Origin: an uncultured Cedecea sp.
Lineage (GTDB): Bacteria > Pseudomonadota > Gammaproteobacteria > Enterobacterales > Enterobacteriaceae
Assembly (NCBI RefSeq): GCF_947498825.1
Contig: NZ_CANMLV010000005.1
Coordinates: 175,191 to 239,190, forward strand
Direction of reading: 5' to 3'
DNA: 64,000 nucleotides
A program made the translations under genes and the position numbers. The notes below the pieces were generated by a model, which was not told where the DNA came from, ran no database searches, and saw only the letters and a program-made list of their open reading frames with translations. Position 1 is the stretch's first letter, and every line of letters begins with the position of its first letter. Below are positions 8,538-17,818 of the stretch, in pieces.

Positions 8538-9988
8538 AACGCATTCTCCTGTTTAAGTAAGGGGGTTGAGTCCACCCATTCATCGCCCTGCAGTTCAGGA
8601 ATATCGAACGCCTGTAAACTGGCATAATGTTGTTCAACATCTTCGGCAAATAGTGAGGCGATAATGCCGCGAGCCAGACGATCGGCCCCGGCACTGACCG
8701 CAGGAATATCGCCTGAAACCTTGCCGTGGGTCAGCATGGCGGCATCATTGAAACAATAGATATGTGCAAGGAGCGGACACTCACCGGGCGTCCGCTCGCG
8801 GAATTCAAATGAAGGCCCCAGGTCCGGGGCTTCCAGCATGCTCTGACGCGCATTGCCCATTTCACTGTTATAACGTCCATCAGCCCAGCTACGGATATAA
8901 GGAGCAATAGCGGCAAACTCCGGACGCCCGTGAAAGTTATTGGTGAAGCCCGTTGCCGCTATCAAATAGTCGTAATACAACGCGCCCTGAGTGGTGTTTA
9001 ATTGCAGCCCATTTTCCTGCTGTTTAACACTGTTAACGCCACAATCAAGGAAAAAACGCGCATTTTCATGCCTTGATACGCGTAGCGTAGAAGAGCGCGG
9101 CGGTGGTGTCTGAGTAGATGCGGTGTAATCGACAAATTTCCATTTCCAGTCATCCGCCAGCAGATGCATACCGTGAACCACACCCTGGCTGCCGATACCG
9201 GTCATTTTATTTATGCGTGGCATGGCTTTGCGACGAATGATCAAATCGACTGCCGCTGCGCCATTTTCCAGGGCAGTGGCCGCATTATCCATCGCCGAAG
9301 CACCCGCACCCAAAATAGCGATCCGCTTGCCTTGCAAAGCATCAAAATCAATTTCATCGGCGGAGTGAGCCCAGAATTTACGGTCGATACCAGAGAGGAA
9401 ATCAGGCACTGCAAAGCCGCCCAGTCCTGAACGGCCAGTAGCCAGAACCAGACGACGGGCATAGACCACTCCGCTTTGCGCTCCACTGAGTTCCAGCGCT
9501 AGCAAGCCATCAACAGGAGTAACTCGGGTCACACGCACATTGTTCTGTACCGGCAGATTCAAAACCTTGCGATACCAGACCAGGTAGTCCATCCACTGAT
9601 CTTTAGCTATTTTATCCAGCGCCTGCCAGGCATCAGAGCCCCACTGTGCAGTGAACCATGCCCGGAAAGTCAGCTGAGGCAGCCCCAAAGCCGGACCATG
9701 CAGGCTTTTTGGCGAGCGTAAGGTTTCCATACGAGCAAAAGTCACCCACGGACCTTCTAAACCAGCAGGTGCCGCGTCATAAGCCACCACATTGCTCACA
9801 CCGGATAGCTGTAATTTTGCTACCGCCGCCAGGCCGCACATTCCTGCACCAATCACGACCACATCACGTACTGGAACACCCTTGTATTGATGTTCAGGCA
9901 CCCAGGATTTAGCTGGAAGTTCAAGGTATTCCAGATCTTGTCTCAGCTGAGCTTCCAGCGCGACCAGACCATCGGCAGTATGTGTCAT
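8534..9988 (-). CDS. FAD-dependent NAD(P)-binding oxidoreductase (flavin monooxygenase-like)
   Basis: This 484-residue flavoprotein has a first Rossmann motif VVVIGAGMCGLAAV (GxGxxG at 47-52) for FAD and a second, RIAILGAGASAMDNA, near 221-235 for NAD(P)H. YDYLIAATGFTNN near 345-357 is the ATG-type motif of flavin-containing monooxygenases. It probably oxygenates a heteroatom or carbonyl of the imported compound; the substrate is not known. AGGGA precedes the ATG. It is the first gene of a seven-gene operon running to 4423. The longer upstream region carries repeats that may bind the neighbouring LysR protein. Confidence 0.82.
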   Translation of the reverse strand: MTHTADGLVALEAQLRQDLEYLELPAKSWVPEHQYKGVPVRDVVVIGAGMCGLAAVAKLQLSGVSNVVAYDAAPAGLEGPWVTFARMETLRSPKSLHGPALGLPQLTFRAWFTAQWGSDAWQALDKIAKDQWMDYLVWYRKVLNLPVQNNVRVTRVTPVDGLLALELSGAQSGVVYARRLVLATGRSGLGGFAVPDFLSGIDRKFWAHSADEIDFDALQGKRIAILGAGASAMDNAATALENGAAAVDLIIRRKAMPRINKMTGIGSQGVVHGMHLLADDWKWKFVDYTASTQTPPPRSSTLRVSRHENARFFLDCGVNSVKQQENGLQLNTTQGALYYDYLIAATGFTNNFHGRPEFAAIAPYIRSWADGRYNSEMGNARQSMLEAPDLGPSFEFRERTPGECPLLAHIYCFNDAAMLTHGKVSGDIPAVSAGADRLARGIIASLFAEDVEQHYASLQAFDIPELQGDEWVDSTPLLKQENAL

Positions 9989-10249
9989 ATCAGTATTCCC
10001 TGGAGTAAACGGCAGCGTAGGCTTGCGAAAATGGCTAAATCACATTATTGACTATGCATTTTCACTATATGCATAACGCATAATCCACCATTAATAATTT
10101 TAAAAACGCATAATAAGAACTAAGGTTTCGCATATTCCTCTTGACCCGAAATAGAGTCAAGGAGGAGGCTCATATTTTAACCAATCGATTTATTATATCT
10201 TATGCAATAAAAGATATAAGGTGCCGGAGGAACCCGGAGACTCAAGACC
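9989..10249 (-). promoter_or_regulatory. Putative promoter/operator region of the flavoprotein-transporter operon
   Basis: This 261-base gap lies between the LysR gene and the operon. On the minus strand it carries the heptamer TTATGCG twice (in about 10061-10115) next to ATGCATA. It also has CTTGAC with GTCAAG (10140-10145, 10156-10161), and a perfect 9-bp inverted repeat TTATATCTT/AAGATATAA (10193-10201, 10211-10219) just after the LysR stop, which could be part of its terminator. Binding of the LysR protein here is an inference. Confidence 0.45.
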
Positions 10250-11209
10250 TTAATCCTGATTAATTAACCGCATGATGCGCTGATGTTCACCCGCTGGCAG
10301 ACATTCAAACTCAGGTAGCAGACGTGTCGCAGCCGTCGCCAGCGCTTCAATAAGTGCTTGTACCGGCGCTGAAATTTGTCGTCCTTGTGGTGTGGTGACA
10401 CCAAAGAAATACGGAATTTTTTCGACTAAGGGACGAATAACGACTCCCGGCACAGGAACACCCCAGCCCGTTACCGGCTCAAGAATAGCCACTCCCAGCC
10501 CCGCCCTTACGCAACCAAGAATATTCGCTGAAGAGTTGGTTTCAATCGTCTCAGATAGCGGCGCTTTGATCTTTTTTAACGCCTTTTCATAACGCCCACG
10601 TAGCCGCTGCGGACTCCAGGGCACAATAAAACGCCGCCCAGCCAGTTGACTCAATTGTAACTCGGGTTCTGCTACCAGCGGATCGTTTTCAGGTAAGGCC
10701 ACCACACAACTCGACTGCCCTATCCAATGCAGCTCCAGAGCATGATGTTCTAAAGGCAAACTACACAGCCCCAAATCCGCACTGCCCGTAATAACCGCAT
10801 GCGCTGTTTGTTCAGCGGAATCACTCAGGATTTGTACTTTATTCTGTAAATTCAGCGCCGCTAACGCCTGGGGGAGCAACCCTGCAGCCAGTGCCGGGGT
10901 CGCAGCAATATTTAACGGAGGGTGTTGCTGGTGAGAAATCTCTGTTGCTCGCAGGCGAACTTGCTGTAATGACAGCAGCGCTTTCTGCACATACTGATAA
11001 AGCTGTAAGGCTTTTTCCGATGGGTGGATACGTGGGCCATTACGAATAAATAGCGGATAACCCAGCGACTGTTCAAGCTCCTGAATCTGTCGCGAAACTA
11101 CGGGTTGTGAACGACTCAACGCTTTTGCTGCTGCAGTAACACTCCCGGCAGAAATGACCGCCGAAAAGGCTTCCAGTTGCCGTAAATCCAGGTCATTTAA
11201 GATTACCAT
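10250..11209 (-). CDS. LysR-type transcriptional regulator
   Basis: This 319-residue regulator has an N-terminal winged helix-turn-helix (LRQLEAFSAVISAGSVTAAA then SRSQPVVSRQIQELEQSLG, about 9-55) and a substrate-sensing domain from about 95 (LNIAATPALAAGLLPQAL, GLCSLPLEHHALE). It is encoded just upstream of and in the same direction as the oxidoreductase-transporter operon and most likely controls it in response to the imported compound or a metabolite. The same-strand arrangement is less common than the divergent one for this family, so read-through into the operon is possible. Confidence 0.87.
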   Translation of the reverse strand: MVILNDLDLRQLEAFSAVISAGSVTAAAKALSRSQPVVSRQIQELEQSLGYPLFIRNGPRIHPSEKALQLYQYVQKALLSLQQVRLRATEISHQQHPPLNIAATPALAAGLLPQALAALNLQNKVQILSDSAEQTAHAVITGSADLGLCSLPLEHHALELHWIGQSSCVVALPENDPLVAEPELQLSQLAGRRFIVPWSPQRLRGRYEKALKKIKAPLSETIETNSSANILGCVRAGLGVAILEPVTGWGVPVPGVVIRPLVEKIPYFFGVTTPQGRQISAPVQALIEALATAATRLLPEFECLPAGEHQRIMRLINQD

Positions 11210-11550
11210 CGGATGCTTTTTCCTGACTTATTGACTCACTCCCGAACATAATACGGGAAAAAAGCCATCATAGAGAGAGTCGGGACAATTCGCCACTACC
11301 CGCCAATATTAGTAATCAATCAGGATACCTTAGATCCCTCCTGCCCCTTACTTGCGTAAATCAAAGCGAATGGGCAGAGCAATGATGATTTTATATGATA
11401 GAACTGTGAATATAACTTGAATTAGCGAAACACGGATAAGAAAACTTAAGGCGGAGTATCGTGAATCCCAAGATTGGGATACGAATAAATAAGTGACAGT
11501 TCAAGTAAGAAGAAAAAAAATTATACTTTAATTCACTAACTCATGTTTAA
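11210..11550. other. Gap between fimbrial and LysR genes
   Basis: No gene is seen. It holds the LysR promoter region and a compact inverted repeat at 11459-11484: ATCCCAA/TTGGGAT around a GA centre, with an outer TCGT/ACGA pair. The repeat is not followed by a T tract. Confidence 0.55.
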
Positions 11551-11580
11551 AAAATGCCGCATAAAAAATACGGCATTTTA
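11551..11580 (-). terminator. Fimbrial operon terminator
   Basis: AAAATGCCG pairs perfectly with CGGCATTTT (11551-11559, 11571-11579). Read on the minus strand, a run of six T overlaps and follows the stem, 21 bases after the last fimbrial stop. It looks usable in both directions. Confidence 0.85.
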
Positions 11581-11600
11581 CTTGAACCTTTCAGCAAAAA

Positions 11601-12557
11601 TTACTGAACGCTTATAATCAATGAACCTTGAGCAGTAAAAGGCCCTTCTGCCAAATCACCAGGTCCTGGATTCGCTGTTTTGATTAAAGAGAAGGAAAGA
11701 TCTTCGCTTCCTAATCCGCCTGTCAGTCTTGAAGGAAATTTACCAAAAGGTGGTACTATATTACCATCATGATACATCACAACGCCTAAACCACTTGTTG
11801 AAGTTGCAAATCCATCATTAGAAAAACTTAAAGGAGTAGCGCTCAAGTGGATATCAATATTCATATCGATACCTGGATTATCGCAATCAAAACTTATTGT
11901 TTTATCAACACGTACAGTACTTAAGGCACTGTTTGCACCCGTTGATATTTTCTTTTTACCGACATCACCAAAGTTGACTTCGATCGGTGCGCCATTATCA
12001 ATTTCGCAGGTACCGGTTGCAAGAATTGCTCTGTTACCTGCAATAATACGCCAGCTATAATCAAAATCTGATTCCACAGGAAGACTGTGGAAATTGAGTC
12101 TAAGCACCATTAACTCGTCGCCAGGATTTATCTCAACATAGGGGCCAACTGCTTGAGTAACTTCAAAATAAACGTCAATATCGACTGGATGATAATCACC
12201 ATCAGTCAATGTAAATACGTTAAATGGGCCATTCGTTTGACCAGCCCGAAAACGTTGACCGTTAATATAAACACCACCATCAAGGCCTAAACCTTGGACA
12301 GCGCTTCCTGGAATAATAGCATTTGGTGTTTGCAGATCGAGAAAGTCTGTATACTGGTCAGGAATTTCATTTTTACAGGAAATATAATCACCTACGTTAG
12401 CGAAAATATTTTCTCCCGCTTGAATATCAGAATCAAGAAAAACGACCAAATCTTGGTTTCCGCTTTTGAAGGTCTCACCTGTAAGTGTGTTCATACAAAG
12501 ATAGGCATGTGTAGAGCCGGAAAATAAAAGGAAGATAAAAATAATATTTCTTAGCAT
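11601..12557 (-). CDS. Two-domain fimbrial tip adhesin
   Basis: This roughly 318-residue secreted protein is the last gene of the fimbrial operon. A signal peptide (FIFLLFSGSTHA) precedes the mature start YLCMNTLTG. The length and a second-half pilin-like domain (cysteine pair in TGTCEIDNG and ISFDCDNPG, then EGPFTAQGSLIISVQ) fit a FimH/MrpH-like tip adhesin with an N-terminal receptor-binding lectin domain (Cys in YLCMN and YISCKN). I chose ATG 12557; the frame also allows TTG 12575. Its ligand is unknown. It starts 41 bases after the preceding fimbrial gene. Confidence 0.82.
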   Translation of the reverse strand: MLRNIIFIFLLFSGSTHAYLCMNTLTGETFKSGNQDLVVFLDSDIQAGENIFANVGDYISCKNEIPDQYTDFLDLQTPNAIIPGSAVQGLGLDGGVYINGQRFRAGQTNGPFNVFTLTDGDYHPVDIDVYFEVTQAVGPYVEINPGDELMVLRLNFHSLPVESDFDYSWRIIAGNRAILATGTCEIDNGAPIEVNFGDVGKKKISTGANSALSTVRVDKTISFDCDNPGIDMNIDIHLSATPLSFSNDGFATSTSGLGVVMYHDGNIVPPFGKFPSRLTGGLGSEDLSFSLIKTANPGPGDLAEGPFTAQGSLIISVQ

Positions 12558-12598
12558 GATGAATGAGCCCCACAATAATAAACTACAAAGTCAATCTG

Positions 12599-13150
12599 TT
12601 AATCATAGTTCAAGACAAAAGATGTTGTCGCGACGAAAGTACCAAGGCCAATGCTTTTATCTCGAATTGCTTGGGGTTCACCTTGAACTATGCCTTGAAA
12701 ATCCAAGGTCACCGTCGGACCATCTATAGGGAAAACCGGTGTTGTAGAATTAATTGGAATCAATTCACCATTACTATTCTGAATACCTATAGCCACATTA
12801 GTTGCAACACTTCCGGAGTCTAGCGCCAAGAATCCTGGAATATTGGCGTTTTCTGTACCATTAAAGCTGACACTGACACTAGAACCCAAAATGACATCAC
12901 AATCTTCCAATCGAATTTGGAACGATACCGGTTTAGTATTTGTATTAAGATATAAGTACTTATCAACTATGACGTCAAATGGAACAATAACATTTTCGTC
13001 ATCTGTCACTAAAGTACATGGGTCATCAATCAGATTACCGGTTATCTTGAGATCACCGGAGCTATACGCTGGCACTGTCATACCCAAGGTCAGAAAGCAA
13101 AAAAATATACTTCTAACAACTGGATGAAAGTAGTGAGATATTATTTTCAC
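12599..13150 (-). CDS. Minor fimbrial subunit
   Basis: This 183-residue pilin-like protein has a signal peptide ending near VPAYS, the pilin cysteine pair (DDPCTLV, LEDCDVI) and the C-terminal beta strand FVATTSFVLNYD with penultimate tyrosine used for donor-strand exchange. The start is GTG 13150, supported by AAGG six bases upstream. It lies between another minor subunit and the tip adhesin, so it is probably an adaptor in the fimbrial tip. Confidence 0.85.
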   Translation of the reverse strand: MKIISHYFHPVVRSIFFCFLTLGMTVPAYSSGDLKITGNLIDDPCTLVTDDENVIVPFDVIVDKYLYLNTNTKPVSFQIRLEDCDVILGSSVSVSFNGTENANIPGFLALDSGSVATNVAIGIQNSNGELIPINSTTPVFPIDGPTVTLDFQGIVQGEPQAIRDKSIGLGTFVATTSFVLNYD

Positions 13151-13177
13151 GTTTGACCTTCCTCTATCATGTTCAGA

Positions 13178-13822
13178 TCAATCATAAACCAGCTCGAATG
13201 AAACTAAAGCGTTATAAGCACCCGGGCGTAGAGAATCACTAACACGAATAGGGGTTAAATAATAACTTAACGTTCCTTGTCCCGGTCCGACAACTTGAGG
13301 GGCACTATTTTGCCCTAAAGGCAAAACGTTACCCTTATCATCACTTAGCTGTAAACCTATTCCTTCAATACCATTCAGTTTTATCAACTCAGGATAAAAA
13401 GGAACAGCAGGAGATACAAAACGCACTTTCACTCCTGTTTGATCTGTACTCCAAGAAACAGTATTAGTACGTCTATTTATAAGAGCTGTAGGTGCATCAA
13501 TACAATCAATAAGTTCAAGTTTAAAAGGAACAGGTTTTCCTTGAGATCCGATTTTTTTAAAATCTGCAGTTTCCAGATTTCCAACATCAACTAACTGAGA
13601 CATCGACTCCATGGTTAGCTGGCAGGGGCTTTCAGTCAGTGAACCATGGACATATAATTGCCCGTGGTCATTAACAACTTCATCTCTGTATTCATTTGAT
13701 ATCATGTACGCATCATTATAAGCAGCTGTAGATGCCATGGGAAAAAGCACACCAGAGATTAAAATAGCCGTAGGCCAGAGAGCATGGCGATGCCGTTGAT
13801 GATAAAATAGGTTATAAGCCAT
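13178..13822 (-). CDS. Minor fimbrial subunit
   Basis: This pilin-like protein of about 214 residues has the usual cysteine pair (TESPCQLTM, LIDCIDA) and the C-terminal donor-strand motif NALVSFELVYD. I start it at ATG 13822 because GAGGAG lies eight bases upstream; ATG 13837, which directly follows the chaperone stop, has no site. The signal peptide is long, with charged RHRHALWP before ILISGVLFPMASTAA. It is probably an adaptor or terminator subunit. Confidence 0.83.
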   Translation of the reverse strand: MAYNLFYHQRHRHALWPTAILISGVLFPMASTAAYNDAYMISNEYRDEVVNDHGQLYVHGSLTESPCQLTMESMSQLVDVGNLETADFKKIGSQGKPVPFKLELIDCIDAPTALINRRTNTVSWSTDQTGVKVRFVSPAVPFYPELIKLNGIEGIGLQLSDDKGNVLPLGQNSAPQVVGPGQGTLSYYLTPIRVSDSLRPGAYNALVSFELVYD

Positions 13823-13837
13823 CTCTCTTCTCCTCAT

Positions 13838-14596
13838 TTATGATTTTTTACTAGGAACAACAACACATTGATCACTCTGGCATTTAAAAGGGAGTTTTAA
13901 ACGACCGCCGTAATCATTAATATAAGTAAGTACTGGAGCATTACCGAGTTTTGAAACTGGTAAATTTAATGCCATTTCACCGAATGGAGGAACCATTGTT
14001 GCACTAAAATCATTAAAGGGTTGAGCAGTCTCTGAACTCGCCGCCGCAACTAATGTCGTATTAAATGCCGTTGGATTCTTAGCTACATACTGATTTCCTT
14101 TCTTGATCAGAATCAGTTTATTCTGCCAAGGATTAGCGTTCATCTCCGTATCAGACATTAAGATACCTGTTGGGCGATAAAACAGCTTAATCTTACTCTG
14201 TAATGCCAATTGTAAGACATTAGGTTTGTCACTTTTCGGTGGTATCTCACGCAGATTGAAATAAAAAACACTCTCTCTATCTTGCGGTAACTTGTCTACA
14301 TCAGGTAAAGATTCGATACGTACTTGACTTGTTTTTCCCGGTTCCAAACGTTGCACAGGTGGTAACACAATAAAAGGATTAGTAATTTTCTTACCTTCAC
14401 TATCTTCCATCCAACCCTGAGCTAAAAATGGGAGCTGTACATTTTTATTTGTTATTGTCAACGCGACGTTTTTACGATCGCCATTAAAGATTATTCTGGT
14501 ACGATCCAACGATACCGCTGAAAAAACTTGGCTTGAAAAAACCACGCTCAGCAATACAGATAATGTTGAGAAGAGTTTCTTCTTATTTACTTTCAT
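13838..14596 (-). CDS. Periplasmic fimbrial chaperone (PapD/FimC family)
   Basis: This 252-residue chaperone caps pilin subunits by donor-strand complementation and hands them to the usher. Signal peptide MKVNKKKLFSTLSVLLSVV with cleavage after QVFSA. Family landmarks are VSLDRTRIIFNGDRKNVAL (with the conserved Arg), VFYFNLREIPPK, and LQSKIKLFYRP with the conserved Lys. A cysteine pair (CQSDQC) ends the protein. ATG 14596 has AGAGGGA upstream; the longer GTG start at 14623 has none. It lies between usher and minor subunits. Confidence 0.93.
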   Translation of the reverse strand: MKVNKKKLFSTLSVLLSVVFSSQVFSAVSLDRTRIIFNGDRKNVALTITNKNVQLPFLAQGWMEDSEGKKITNPFIVLPPVQRLEPGKTSQVRIESLPDVDKLPQDRESVFYFNLREIPPKSDKPNVLQLALQSKIKLFYRPTGILMSDTEMNANPWQNKLILIKKGNQYVAKNPTAFNTTLVAAASSETAQPFNDFSATMVPPFGEMALNLPVSKLGNAPVLTYINDYGGRLKLPFKCQSDQCVVVPSKKS

Positions 14597-14642
14597 CACA
14601 TTCCCTCTTAAAGTCACAAGCACTCTATATTTATAATAACTA

Positions 14643-17156
14643 TTACTTCATAGTAGCTATTTTGCAAGGCATCAAAAAATTATTACTCACATCATCCAGT
14701 ACGGCAGGGAAATGAATCTCACAACTTTCCGTTGAGGACCAACTAATAGTCATTACCTCATTTGGCTTGATTCCACTTATATACGCCTGTCCATTATCAT
14801 CCATAACACCAGTATTTTTTCCTTTACTGTTTCGGATCATGGCACCAAATGGTGGATATTCGCCATTTTCGAAACGGATAGATACCATCTGTTTACGTCC
14901 GGCAACAACATCAAACTTACGGTAACCAATTGCACCTTCAGTCAAGGTGGTCTGCACCACAGAATCCGTTGCTTCTACATCAGGAGGAAGCTGGTTAACA
15001 TCAATTTTTGTTTTGTTTCGGTAATAGCTATTTACATCCGGGATAACCGCCTTACCAAATATATTGGTATATACTGGCGCCCCAGTGCCTTTGACTGGCA
15101 CATTCGAGATTCCATCCGTATCTACCAATAAGCGCGTGCCTCCCATATTAGAGACACGATGCAACCCTCCACCATTAGGCGTTAAGGTTATGCCCCCTTG
15201 GGCGCCTATACCAAATGCATTATAGCCATTGCTCAAAAAGTTCGCATTGGCGATTACACGAGCATTAGTGCCGTTATGGGTGATAAAAGCATTACCTGCT
15301 GCGCCTTGGCTAGTTGAACCGCCACCAATTTGATAAGAGGTAGTACTATTAATTCTATCATAATAAGTGACATTATTTGTTACATTGTCTCTGTTAGCTG
15401 CAAGTGAATAACCTATATTTGCACTATTTCCCCAAGGCATAGACAGAGATAAATACATGCCATCATCTGTTGTACCTTGGTATATATTACGATACGCAGA
15501 AAGAGACATATTAATATTCTTAAAATTACCAATATCAGCTGTTTTAGTAACCATTAAATTATAGCGATCGTTATTTGGACGATCCCAATATGTTTGATGG
15601 TTATAATTTAAATTAACTGATATACCTAAATCACGAAAAGCTTTATTGAAAGAGATTACATACATCTCCTTCCCACCATAATATTGACGACCACTATTTC
15701 TATATTCAAGGTAGTCAGACATACTCATATAATTACGCTCAGAGAAACGATATCCCGCAAATTGAACTGCACTATCGTATTCATCAAAGCGTTTAGAGTA
15801 GTTTATACGGTACGAACTCCCGCTAATATTTCCCTTATTAGTGGAATCCATATGACTATTCAAATTTGCCAAAGCATGAGTAATATCAAAGGAAATAGCA
15901 CCAAAAGCCAGTAAGTCGCGACCCACGCCAATAGCAAAAGAGTTATAGTTCTGGCTATTGAGGCTACCGCCGAATAATGACCAACCATTAGATACCCCCC
16001 ACGATGCTTCACCGGCCGCAAAAACATCACCTTGGCTACGATGGTCTATCGACGTAGGGCGTCCCACAGCAACTTTATATCTGACAGAGCCTGGTCTGGT
16101 CAGGTATGGAATACTCGCAGTATCGACATCAAAATTCTGTACCGTACCATTTTGCTCTTCGACGCGAACATTCAGTTTTCCGTTTACGGTATCATCCAGA
16201 TTCTGGATCCTGAAAGGCCCGGCAGCTACTTGGGTTTGATAGATCACTCGTCCTTGCTGGCTGATAATAACCGTAGCATTGGTTGCTGCAACACCCGTCA
16301 CTTCCGGCGCGTAGCCACGTAAATTAGGGGGCAGCATTTTCACATCAGAACGCAAACTACCACCAGTGAATCTGAAACTATCGAATAAATCGGAACTCAA
16401 ATAGTCATCACCAAGGGTCAAGCTAGCACGTAATTTAACGATAGCACGATATACATAATAGCGAGTCCACTTTAGTTCATGATTATTGGAATTACTTGAA
16501 TTCGTAGAATGATTAAAACGAGCTTGCCAATCAGCACGCATGCGCCATGCACCCATATTTGCACCAGCAACACCATTCCCCGTCACAGTATAAATATTAG
16601 TGCTATTCTTTTGAGAGTGGTTTGCTCGACCATTCATATTATAGTCAAGAAAAACACCCGGTATACCGTTATCCCATAATGACGGAGGGTCCCATGTCGC
16701 TGTACGGTATTCGAGGTAAGCTTGTGGAACATTAAGGTATAATGCTAAAGCAGACAGATCGCCTCTGGCTGTCACCCCCGGCAGACTAGATAAATCGAGA
16801 CATTCACCATCATTCAACCATTTTAATTGGGCGAACATCTCCTCTTTCAAGCCTAGCTGGTTGGTAATATTTGGAGTAATACAAGGGACAGACCCTGCTT
16901 CGCTATCAGCTGTAGGTATAAATGTTACCCGTTGTTCAGGTAATGCATCAGTGTTAACTTGGATTTTAAAAGCATAAGTGCCAGGCATGATATACCCAGC
17001 CCGAGAAAACTGTTCGAGATTAATATTCTGTTTATCATTAATATCTAACAGGTCGGTATTAAATTCTACAACATTAGCTGCATAAGTAGAGTAAGAAGCC
17101 AACGCGCTCATCACGATCATGCATAATGGAGATAATTTATAAGCGCGATGTAACAT
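14643..17156 (-). CDS. Fimbrial outer-membrane usher
   Basis: This 837-residue FimD/PapC-family usher forms the outer-membrane pore through which the fimbria is assembled. The signal peptide ends at STYAA. An N-terminal chaperone-subunit binding domain (VEFNTDLLD) runs to about 140, and the beta-barrel has PGVFLDYNMNGR and LPPNLRGYAPEVTGVA marking the plug region. C-terminal domains start near 690 (GRKQMVSIRFENGEYPPFGA), ending in a cysteine pair (STESCEIHF, NFLMPCKI). Length is normal and no break is seen. AGGGA precedes the ATG. Confidence 0.95.
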   Translation of the reverse strand: MLHRAYKLSPLCMIVMSALASYSTYAANVVEFNTDLLDINDKQNINLEQFSRAGYIMPGTYAFKIQVNTDALPEQRVTFIPTADSEAGSVPCITPNITNQLGLKEEMFAQLKWLNDGECLDLSSLPGVTARGDLSALALYLNVPQAYLEYRTATWDPPSLWDNGIPGVFLDYNMNGRANHSQKNSTNIYTVTGNGVAGANMGAWRMRADWQARFNHSTNSSNSNNHELKWTRYYVYRAIVKLRASLTLGDDYLSSDLFDSFRFTGGSLRSDVKMLPPNLRGYAPEVTGVAATNATVIISQQGRVIYQTQVAAGPFRIQNLDDTVNGKLNVRVEEQNGTVQNFDVDTASIPYLTRPGSVRYKVAVGRPTSIDHRSQGDVFAAGEASWGVSNGWSLFGGSLNSQNYNSFAIGVGRDLLAFGAISFDITHALANLNSHMDSTNKGNISGSSYRINYSKRFDEYDSAVQFAGYRFSERNYMSMSDYLEYRNSGRQYYGGKEMYVISFNKAFRDLGISVNLNYNHQTYWDRPNNDRYNLMVTKTADIGNFKNINMSLSAYRNIYQGTTDDGMYLSLSMPWGNSANIGYSLAANRDNVTNNVTYYDRINSTTSYQIGGGSTSQGAAGNAFITHNGTNARVIANANFLSNGYNAFGIGAQGGITLTPNGGGLHRVSNMGGTRLLVDTDGISNVPVKGTGAPVYTNIFGKAVIPDVNSYYRNKTKIDVNQLPPDVEATDSVVQTTLTEGAIGYRKFDVVAGRKQMVSIRFENGEYPPFGAMIRNSKGKNTGVMDDNGQAYISGIKPNEVMTISWSSTESCEIHFPAVLDDVSNNFLMPCKIATMK

Positions 17157-17198
17157 GATAGTTTCCCTAAATAGTTAATTAACGACCTACGCTATAGT

Positions 17199-17768
17199 CT
17201 AATAATATTCAAGCTTGAAGCCGATTAACGTATGATATGTACCTATCTTAAACGGTTTGTTATCAGCAACTAACTGCAACTCATAATTTAATACCGCACT
17301 ACGATTAGGAGTAGAAAACATTTTATCTTCTGCCATAGGCTCTCCTGGTTTTATAAGAGTGCCTTGGCTATTGAAGAGTGCAAGTTGCACACCTCTGGCT
17401 TCACCTTCAACAGTGAAATAATCACCATTTTGCGGCCCTTCAAAAATCATTTGAAATGAGCGAGGGGAAAGTAGATCCCTCGAACTTTGATGAACAACCG
17501 TGCAATCATAAAGTTCGATATTAAAACTTTTTGGTGGTGCCCTTCCCGATTGCCTTAATAGACTGACAGGGACCATTCCCATATCAATGGTTTGATCAAG
17601 TGAATCTGTTCCAATTGAACAAGCACTATCTATAATTTCTCCAGATAAATTAACAGTACCATGTCCATCAGGTGCTGCTGACATAACAGAAAATGATGAG
17701 AGCAACATGACAGACACTGATAATAACAACTGCAAATATTTTTTCTCAGCTTTCACGTCGTCCCTCAT
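17199..17768 (-). CDS. Fimbrial subunit
   Basis: This 189-residue pilin-like protein has a signal peptide (LLLSVSVMLLSSFSVMSA), the cysteine pair (IDSACSIG, LYDCTVV) and a C-terminal strand LIGFKLEYY. The MrpB/PapH-like position after the major subunit and before the usher suggests a minor or fibre-terminating subunit. The start is uncertain: ATG 17768 has only weak GAAAAG upstream, while in-frame GTG 17756 has AGGGA close by and would give the n-region MKAEKKYLQ. Confidence 0.84.
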   Translation of the reverse strand: MRDDVKAEKKYLQLLLSVSVMLLSSFSVMSAAPDGHGTVNLSGEIIDSACSIGTDSLDQTIDMGMVPVSLLRQSGRAPPKSFNIELYDCTVVHQSSRDLLSPRSFQMIFEGPQNGDYFTVEGEARGVQLALFNSQGTLIKPGEPMAEDKMFSTPNRSAVLNYELQLVADNKPFKIGTYHTLIGFKLEYY

Positions 17769-17818
17769 CTTTTCAAAAAAACAGTGGAAAATAGCTTAGC
17801 TAATTTTCACTCTTATCA

